Below are positions 55,653 to 64,000 of a DNA stretch of 64,000 nt, piece after piece; the first letter of the stretch is position 1, and the number at the start of each line of letters is the position of its first letter. This stretch comes from Synaphobranchus kaupii. Lineage: Eukaryota; Chordata; Actinopteri; Anguilliformes; Synaphobranchidae. The position numbers and the translations under genes are program-made. The notes under the pieces were generated by a model. The model did not search any database. It was not told where the DNA came from and was given only the letters and a program-made list of their open reading frames with translations. The stretch lies in the NCBI GenBank assembly GCA_029718625.1, contig CM056376.1:84030541-84094540 (forward strand), in the 5' to 3' direction.

Positions 55653-57589
55653 GAATAACATTTGGGACCTAGCTGTGCAGGAGTAGATGCCTCAGTGTTT
55701 TGCCTGGTTACTACGGTATAAGTGTAAGTAATCTTTTCTTTGTGGCTTAAAAATGGCATTCATTTCAGCTTTTTTCATTCTGAGATGAAGCCCAATTGTT
55801 ATTGGGAAAGTAAAACCCTGGTTGGAGTAATTTCTATGACATTTAAGTGCTTCTGTGACACTTTTTTATTATCCTTAATAGAGGTCTCTTATGGGCAGAT
55901 ATCAAGATTAAGTGTTCAGAAATTCAGTATGGCTGCCATCAAAGACATTATAGCTGCTAAATGCTTTGGCAATATGTTTGTCGTGACAGTAAAAAATGCA
56001 AGTACAGTCGTACCTCAGAGCTACAAACCTTCTGGTCTGGGGTCATTCAGGTGTTTGAAACTTTTAAAGTGAAGTCAAAATAGACTAATTTGAAATAATT
56101 TATTTGACTTTTTACTTGCATTACTCTAGTCTTTATTAGTTTATTTTTTACTGATAATGGCCAGTAATCAAACAAGTAGTAAGGGATTTCATTAGAATAT
56201 TATTTTATTTCTTTGTCAGCTTTCAGAAAGGCACAGCATAATAATAAACAGTTGACATCTCTTCGCAAAAACCTCTAGCAGTATCCCAATCCAGCAACAG
56301 TTAACAATTTAAGAACAATCAGAACAATACATGTCTTTCTCCACAACATTTTCTGTTAAAGTTGTTTGGGCAGCATCATTGTTGTCACTTTAGCATTTGA
56401 ACACCATCACTTGTCTAGCAGACAATCCCTGCATCGTTGAAATGTGTGGGTTGGGTTAATCAAAAGTATGGTTGCCCTGTTCATGTGTGGATAATTTTGA
56501 GGGCTGTAGCTGAGCAACAGCAGGCACCTTCATACTTCTTTCCCCTCAGTCAGGCTTCCTGATGTGCGTGGTCTGTTTCCATTAAATTTGACGAAATCTA
56601 GTTAAGCGCATCTCCATACAGTTGCAGTTATAATTAGAAAACATCTCCAAGTAAGAATCATTACTGTCTATATACTTCTTGTGACGGATGACCAGCCCCA
56701 GAAAGCAGTGTGCAACAATGTGCTTTTCATACCAAATGAGAGAGCTATCTCTCTCATCGGTGAAGAGGTGGGAGTACTGTAGAGAAGAGTCAGCCTGAAA
56801 TGGAACAGCAACATGTTTGGTTGTGTTCTTTGTGTAGGTATGAGATCTGGATACATTTATTCGCAGGATTATTTTCTTGGCACTCCAAGGCTCCGTTTAG
56901 ACTGCAGCTAAAAGTGATCGGATTCCGATTATTTCCGTCATATACGACACAGTTCTGATGTTTTGTAATGGTGCAAAGTGAAAAACCACATAGTCGTATC
57001 TTTTCTGTTCCAATTTGTGCCACATCTGTATGTGAAAATAAATTTTGTAGGTAGCCTGGCATGTGTGGAAGTTGAAATTGGAATTGTTCAGTCCACACAT
57101 GCATTTAGTACACTGGTAAACATCATTGGGGAGTGGGGAATCCATGGTGAATCAGTCAAAGACATGAGGGCATTCCCTGCCTAACCAGATGTACACTCTC
57201 CATGCGACAGTGTAATGTTGCCATCATTTTGCATTGACAGTACAGTTAGGTGGCTCAGCCTAAAAAATCTGATCTGAGCACAAAAATTAAGGTCTGCAGG
57301 CTGAATGTAACCTTATTGTAGTTTCTGATCCTTTAAGATACCAAATAGACTGGAGATAAACTTGAGTGTATTGGTGCACACTTTCTGTATGGGAATATTT
57401 CCTTTTTTGGGATTGGGTGACTGGCTGTATCAATAAAGGTGTCTACCACAAGGACCGACTGGACCGTATAGCTGAAACACTGCAAATTGGAACCTTAGCT
57501 ATGTCATTAGCTGACTATGTCTGCACATCTGCAACAATAGCAAATAATTGGCTTTGTCCAATAATTGGCCGGTCTCTTAGTAAGAAATG
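54605..57589. other. No gene recognised; one AT microsatellite
   Basis: It is AT-rich. An (AT)n microsatellite lies at 55620-55652. Open frames of up to 110 codons have no recognisable domain. Confidence 0.45.
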
Positions 57590-58101
57590 ACTATACAAAT
57601 ACATCCACAAACAAACAAAGACTCCTCTCGCTTTCACGGAAGAAAGCAGACAGAGAGGAGGGAGACAGAGAAGGCAAAAGGTCTAGACAACGGAAGAAAG
57701 GAAAGACCAGGAAGCGGAGACAGAAAAAAGCCAGAGGGGAAGAGTCCTAATATATCCACAAAGGCAAGTCCCGCATTACTCCAATATGACCCACTGGAGC
57801 AAAAAACGTCTCCTTAAAAAAACCTAGACCTAATCGTACTGGCTAAGCAATCAAAGGGCAAAATAATACCACACACAAAACAGAGCAAATAATGCCAGAT
57901 AATACAAATTAATATCAAAGCCCAGAACGGAGGAAAACATGGGCTTAAATAGCTCCAGGGTAACCACGCACAGGTGTGTGATGCTGAGAGAAGCCCCGCA
58001 ATCAAGACGGGGCGGAGCAAACATCCACTAAATGGGCAGGGCCCTCGCGTGGCTACCAAGGAAACCGACCGCAAGGGAAAAAGGGTCAAAAACCATGACA
58101 C
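57590..58101 (-). mobile_element. Probable 5' part of a gypsy-type LTR
   Basis: On the minus strand it begins TGTCATGGTTTTTGACCC and has GAGCTATTTAAGCCC (TATA-like, near 57942-57956). A pyrimidine-rich region with TCTGTCTCC-type motifs follows. No AATAAA or CA end was found, so it seems truncated, and no coding region is attached. Confidence 0.45.
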
Positions 58102-61100
58102 CTCTGATTAGCAGCCCAGGTAGCCTAGAGCACTGTGTGTCCTGCAGAGGAGAGAATAGTCACTTGCAATTTGGGGAGTACACTGCACGTGAGTAGCTTC
58201 AAAAGGCCAACATGGGAAGAATAAATATGAAAATGTGCAAGGACTTCCTGAAGCTACTTCCAGCAAAAGCTCAGAATTGCCTTTCTGAAGTTCCTCTCAC
58301 AGGATCAACAAACTGCATTATGGAAACATTGTTCCAAGTCACCTGTGGAATTATTAAAACATGCTGTATTGTGCTGCATATTAATTGATGAACTTTGGCA
58401 AGTTAATGGACTAGTCCTTATTAAAGGAGCCAGAGATCAAGCTCATTTTTGGGGGTTGATGTCAAAAATAATTTGCACCGAGTATCCTTTATCCTTTGTG
58501 TTGGAAAAAGTTTCAGTTTATGTTTCCATTTCGAATTAAACACACAGCTTCAGCTGTATCTGTTTAAATAACTCCACAAAAATAAATAAATTCACATTTG
58601 TGCTACAAAGTAATATTCTTGAGTGATGGGAGAAGTTGAAATTAGATAAAATGCCATAAACCATAAAATGCTTCATTAACCCACAAAATTGGAGGGGGTG
58701 CGGGGGTTGGCTGACCTTCCTACAACAGGGAACAGGACCCGGGAGTCTCGTGCCCAACTTAAACCTTTATAAATGCAAATCCTGCAACAATACTGCAAGT
58801 AGCCTGAACAGGAGCTTTTCAGATCACCCCACCCTTTTAAATGTAAAATGCACCTTTTAATCTGAATGAGGAGGACGCTGTATTTAATCAGCGAAGGAAT
58901 CGGTGCAAGCTCCATGTCTGACTCAGCTCACTCACTGTGCTCATAATCCTACTCACAGTGCATCAGTCAGTCATCTCCATTCACTGGGCAAGAGGATCCC
59001 ATGGACCTAAATGATTAATCCATCGTTGGGCCCCCAAAATGAATGCTCTTTGAATTTACCGTCAATTATGTCTTGTGTAACTGCTTGGAGTTGAAAGCAC
59101 AGGTTAATCTCGTTAATGAGCTGGAAAGGTTAGAACCCAGTGTGTGGCTTTTGGCGTAAATCGTCCTACAAAGGGGCGGGCAGGGGAGGAATTGGTGGAT
59201 TTTCTGTGTTTGTACCATCGCAGTCGTAGACGTGTTTAATTCCCAGAAAACCGGTTTCCAGTACTCTGACGCAGCTGGCTGGGTAAGTAGATGCACTTGC
59301 ACTGTTGGAGAAAGGTCAGGGGAGCAGTGCTGAGACTGGCAAAGAGAGTATGAGGGTTGGGAGGACAAGAGAGACAGCATTGTAAGTATCAGCTTATTTG
59401 TGTGTGCATGCGTGTGTGTCTGTATACAAATGAGATTCTGATATAGGATTCATGTTTGAGCATTCCCTACAAGCTAGAATTAGTCAGAAGAGTGGGGACA
59501 CAGAATTTGGTCCTCACTTTGCAAGACATCCCTGCTTCATTGGTGTCTATTCACACATTTGTCCCTCATACAAAAAATGTGTGTGTGTGTGTGTGTGTGT
59601 TGTAAAGGCATTGTGCGATGAAGGGAGATTGAGAGCATGAGAGAGAGACAAACAGGGAGAAGGAGAGAGAGAATGGATCCTCCAGATGAGGCTCGTATTT
59701 CGGCTCGCTGACCCTGGGCATGTCCTCGTGGCAGGAGAAGTGTGTGGCTGAATGTGTCTGCGGCTCTGCCCGCGTGGGTGTTGTTTGAAGTCAGCGGGGG
59801 AAAGACCCGGCGGTTGACCTAAAGCCCCGGGGAGCATGACGCTACGCCCTGGAACTTGCACAGCAACGTTCCCCTATCTGTCTGCCGCTTCGCCCGCTCA
59901 GTCCCACGGGGGGCGCCATTCTGTTTACGAATCCACTCCTCATACGCAGTGTCACTCCGTGTCAGATGCTTCAAAGGGAGGATTATTTAATTGAATGTGC
60001 AGAGGCTCTCTCTCAGTGCCCTTGGATATAACCTTTTTCCCTTCAATATTTCATGGAAAAAAAGAGAGATCAGTCATGATTATGACTGAATTGAATGATA
60101 ATGTGAGAGTCATGCTGAGACTGTGAAACATTATTCCTGTTCCCTGAATGGACTAGATTCACGCAGACTTGAAAAACACTTCCATCTTACTTGTAGGAAG
60201 GGGGAAATGGCCATTCTGTATAAAACCAAATCCACATAAATCTAGGAGAGTGTCTCTCCTGTAAGACAGTGAGTATTGTATAGTATCACCCTGACACTAA
60301 AATATAATTCATGAAACACAATGCTATTTTACAGCTTGCACATGTAGGCCTACTTGTTTTGCACAACTACTGGAATAAATGGCAGTAACTTAAACGGGAG
60401 AGATACATATTGCACTAACTCACCGACACTTAACTCACGTAACTCAGTCCAAAATGTTAGCCTCTGCCATTATTACTTATTAATTATGGTCTGTTCCATC
60501 CAGTCTGTGTTTCTTCAGTAACATGCACCTTTACATAAATAGGATCATTAAAGTTCGATGATTCCTTTTTTCGGATCCTAAAATTTCAAGTGTCTGAAAA
60601 ATATGTATTTATTTCACGAGTAAATTTTCTCCTCCATTCACTTATAAAACTGAATGCAGCCGGTCGATAAAGCACACAGCTGGGGAAAAAACCGAAAGCA
60701 TTACTTTCTGGGAGAGCTGCTGCTTTAACTGCTGTCTGAAATCGCTCGTAAACAACTTTCAGGGCAAGTGTGCTACAGTGGAGGACGCAAACCTTTGCTC
60801 CCCTCCATTGGGTGTCTTAATGACTCGTTCAGAGAGCGTTTCTAACAGGTTTCTCCTTCATAAGTGCTTTTGCTGTCCCACGTCCCGTCTCTTCTCCCTG
60901 TGCTCCTGCCCCCAACACCCAAATAGAGATTTCCTGAAATCTTTCCTTCTGACAGCACAAGATGCCTTTACAACCTCCCCCTTTAACCCTCCCCAATGGC
61001 TCATCTGAGAGAAAAAAGAGAATAGGGGAACGTGACACTGAGATGAAATAAAATAAAATATGGAGTCGATCACTGTGATGTGTTAGCCAGGTTATCTGAA

Positions 61101-62109
61101 AGAGCATGGAGTCAGAATGCGGTGGTGGGGATGAGGGCCATCAAACAAGCTTTCATTAAGGCACTGTGTGGTGAAGGGAAGACTCAATTATCCTGTTAGC
61201 GGGCCGGGAGGGAGGCCTGGCAGGGCTGTTCTTTAAGGAGGGGCAATAGCTGGAAATAGAGCACAAAGCTGCACACCGAGTCCCTGTCTTTGACCGCCCT
61301 GGTGCCACTGTTCTAACTGACACCCCACAGCCAAATAGTGGCAAGTGGGTGTCAGAATCAGTGACAGAAACTATCATAGTCCACTTTTCAAGATAATTAC
61401 TCTGTTTTTTAAAAAGAAGCAAGTTGTTTGTTCCCAGTAACATGCTGCCTTTTTAATCCAGAGCAGGAGTTGCACGTTATGCAGATCTTTATTGTCTATA
61501 TGATGACTGATTGACACCCAAGTGAAAGAAGGGATTGTTTGCATACAAAACTGGAGAGATTATTATCCCCACCTTTGTCTGCGTATGACTCTCAATGTGT
61601 AACACAGATTCATGCAGGTATATAACGGATGACTTTACTGAAAGAGCAACACAGGTGCTTGCATATCTCTTTGTGGATTCTGAATGTGCTTACATTTATT
61701 TTAAATTGCTGGCAGGCAAAGTGGGTGTAACCAAGCCAAGGGCATCATTGTCACCTGACTGTATGAATTTATATTTAATATCAGTTTAAGCATGCAGAGC
61801 TTTCTACCTGTAGAAAAGCCAGCTGTGATGGATTTAGTTTCCCTCCAGTTAGGCCACAGGGCGACGTTTGGCAAGGCAGCCGGGAGGATCAGCAGTCCCC
61901 TCATCTCTCTACTGCTCCGCTCCACAGACCCAGGACTAATGCATCCCATTGGAGCCCCCAGCCTGTGACATCTGCTTGGCCTTCTTATTGCTCCAAAGAG
62001 CTTATTAGCATTGGAGAAATAGTTATCTGTGCATGCAGTTACCTACATCTTTTTTCATCTAATAAGACACAAGAACAATTTATTAATTTATTTCCATTGT
62101 TATATGCAA

Positions 62110-62156
<47 letters not shown>

Positions 62157-62731
62157 TATATAGAGAGTTTCTCTGCCCCCAATCTTAATCTACTCTACGA
62201 TACACAGATACAATTAGCTAAAGTTAGCCGGCAAGAAAGCACAATAAAATAAAAGGCTTTAAAAGGACAGTTCACTTTCTGGAGTTTTTATACAATTTCA
62301 GTTTCATTGTGTATGTTTTAATTTGGTCTAGACAGTTTTGCTCGACTCCTGGTGTAAATCAGGCAGAAGGGTGGCCTAAGCACTGTCTGTTCTTGCATGC
62401 GGAACGTTAGCCAAGCTGCTTACTTATGGAAACTGAAGCATTGAGTCCCATTATGAAATAGAAGAGAGTTTGCGCCTCACTGCCACACGCATGTACTTCA
62501 GTATCTTCTTCCTTTAAACCACAAACCCATTGATGCCCCTACACCAACCACTGTGCAGCCAGCAAGTTGTCAGAACCTTTTAAAATATTGAATCCTTTAT
62601 TGCACGCAAAAGCTTGGCCAGCAGAGAACATAAGCTAACACTGAAATTATTACCTACCTTAAAAACAGGCGAATCTCCATTTTCTCAATTCCAATTGAAC
62701 CGATATTCGTTTATCCTTAGATTTGATAAAC
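58102..62731. other. No gene recognised; microsatellites only
   Basis: (GT)n lies at 59578-59600 and (AT)n/(AC)n at 62114-62160. The segments 59680-59940 and 61190-61340 are more GC-rich than their surroundings. They could be conserved or exonic, but no splice-bounded frame was supported. Confidence 0.4.
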
Positions 62732-62733
62732 TA

Positions 62734-63276
62734 CACTGCCCGTCCAAAAAAAAAGTCGCACACTCTAATATTTCGTTGGACCGCTTTTAGCTTTGATTAC
62801 GGCGCGCATTCGTCGCGGCATTGTTTCGACAACCTTATGTAACGTCACAAAATTTATTTTCATCCAGAGTTGCATTCATCTTTGGCCGAGATCTTGTATT
62901 GACGACGGGAGAGTCGAACCACTCTATAAAGTCTTCTCCAGCACATCCCAAAGACTTTCAATAGGGTTAAGGTCAGGACTCTGGTGGTCAATTCATGTGT
63001 GAAAATGATTCCTTATGCTCCCTGAACCACTCTTTCACAATTTGAGCCCGATGAAGCTTGGTATTGTCATCCTGGAATATGCCCATTGATGGGATGCCCT
63101 GGTCATTCAGTAGATTCAGGTACTCAGCCGACTTCATTTTATTGCTGCATAATGTTGCTGAGCCTTGACCTGACCAATTGAAGCAACCCCAGATCACAAC
63201 ACTGCCTCCAGAGGCTTGTACAGTGGGCACTATGCATGACTGGTGCAACGGCAACTTTTTTTTTGGACGGGCAGTG
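62734..63276 (-). mobile_element. Short Tc1/mariner element with both inverted repeats
   Basis: CACTGCCCGTCCAAAAAAAAAGT at the left is matched in reverse by ACTTTTTTTTTGGACGGGCAGTG at the right. TA dinucleotides at 62732-62733 and 63277-63278 are the expected target duplication. At 543 bp it keeps only the 3' part of the transposase on the minus strand (62988-63296 frame), with [20 protein letters not shown] and [18 protein letters not shown] (second catalytic Asp). The SPDLNPI-type end follows in another frame near 62930-62990. Confidence 0.88.
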
Positions 63277-63278
63277 TA

Positions 63279-64000
63279 TGATTGGGTGCTTTCCAAATTG
63301 CACTGTATTGTTGGCCTATATTGGATATACGTGTGTCAGTGAAGGAAGGAAAAGTTTAAACTGACTGGTCCTTCACTTTGAAATTATCTAGCATAATGTA
63401 GCCTCATGTTATATTGACATAAATGTGTATTTCAGTGAACATTGCCCCCACCCCCCTCCGCGCCCAATGTCACCCAACAGAAACCCCTTTATAAACATCA
63501 CCTTGTATGAATCCTTACAGAAAACTAGTGATCAAAGTCTAGTAAGCCTGAGGTGACTTGAAAACGGTCATTTGTACAGGCATCGATTGAAAAGAAAAAA
63601 AAGTTTTGATAAATGTTTTTAAATTATTTTATTGCCACTCCATTTTTGGTAATTTTGGTTTTTTAACATACTTTGACAGTACATAAAGCCAGATGGTAAC
63701 TTTCAGAGTTTCATAACTTAAGACCAAATAAAGTTGATTCAAAACACCAAATGATGAAAACATAATGCTCATCAGCAAACAGAAAATTCATTTTTTTTAT
63801 GCACAGCATCAACAATATCCAACCTTCTGTGCTCCCTATTTCTAAATGTCAGTCAAAGTCAAAATTATATCCTGGAAAATGTGTTAAATGTCTGTATGTG
63901 GTGTCTGGCAATGTTCAGCACATCTGAAATTTTCTTAGAAATCTGATGTGCATTTTTAAACCATACAGAAAGCAGATGAGTCCCTGATGGGACTTGTTGA
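63279..64000. other. No gene or known repeat recognised
   Basis: It is AT-rich to the end of the window. Confidence 0.4.

Overview
The window is nuclear DNA of a teleost fish. It holds vertebrate-type chromodomain Ty3/gypsy (Sushi-like) retrotransposons, Tc1/mariner, hAT-like and piggyBac remnants, jockey/L2-like LINE pieces with TTCTA-type tails, and tRNA-derived SINEs. A SINE at 46881-47119 closely resembles eel UnaSINE1/UnaL2 (tRNA head, TGTAA tail), so an elopomorph or another early-branching teleost is plausible but not proven. There is no prokaryotic content, and no host gene could be established with confidence.

Bases 1-24374 are one unusual object: a head-to-tail array of a single Sushi-like chromovirus in which neighbouring copies share LTRs. 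The order is LTR1 (entering from outside the window, ends 936), internal 1 (937-5288), LTR2 (5289-6797), internal 2 (6798-11150), LTR3 (11151-12659), internal 3 (12660-17012), LTR4 (17013-18510), internal 4 (18511-22865), LTR5 (22866-24374). Each internal region carries a primer-binding site, gag with one CCHC knuckle, pol with protease, reverse transcriptase (YIDD) and RNase H, a DD35E integrase with C-terminal chromodomain, and a G-rich polypurine tract. Gag to pol is a -1 frame change. A second -1 change separates RNase H from integrase in all four copies and lies on a T-TTT-TTT heptamer. Copies 1 and 4 have open gag and protease-RT-RNase H frames. Copies 2 and 3 share an early gag TAG and a 9-C tract that breaks pol between protease and RT. 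The three internal lengths (4352, 4353, 4355) are fully explained by that C tract. The primer-binding site is complementary over 11 nt to the predicted 5' end of the element's own RNA, the arrangement expected of the self-priming Tf1/Sushi group.

From 24375 to 64000 the DNA is AT-rich and non-coding in appearance, filled with decayed transposons. In order: a LINE derivative (24.7-25.5 kb), SINE-like repeats (26.2, 26.6 and 30.6 kb), a 5S-rRNA-like element whose end has become a 48-bp minisatellite (27.6-27.9 kb), one candidate terminal coding exon (29.56 kb), a terminal-inverted-repeat element (34 kb), a 142-160-bp tandem repeat (35 kb), a solo LTR (37.2 kb), another inverted-repeat element (38.9 kb), LINE fragments (39.8 and 42.4 kb), an hAT-like repeat present twice (41.1 and 52.6 kb), Tc1 fragments (41.9, 46.3 and 62.7 kb), a SINE inside an LTR that itself seems to lie inside a Tc1 copy (46.3-47.5 kb), two related hairpin repeats whose stems co-vary (48.7 and 49.8 kb), a piggyBac-type pseudogene (50.5-52.5 kb) and part of another LTR (57.6-58.1 kb). 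Stretches not listed are AT-rich sequence in which I recognise nothing.
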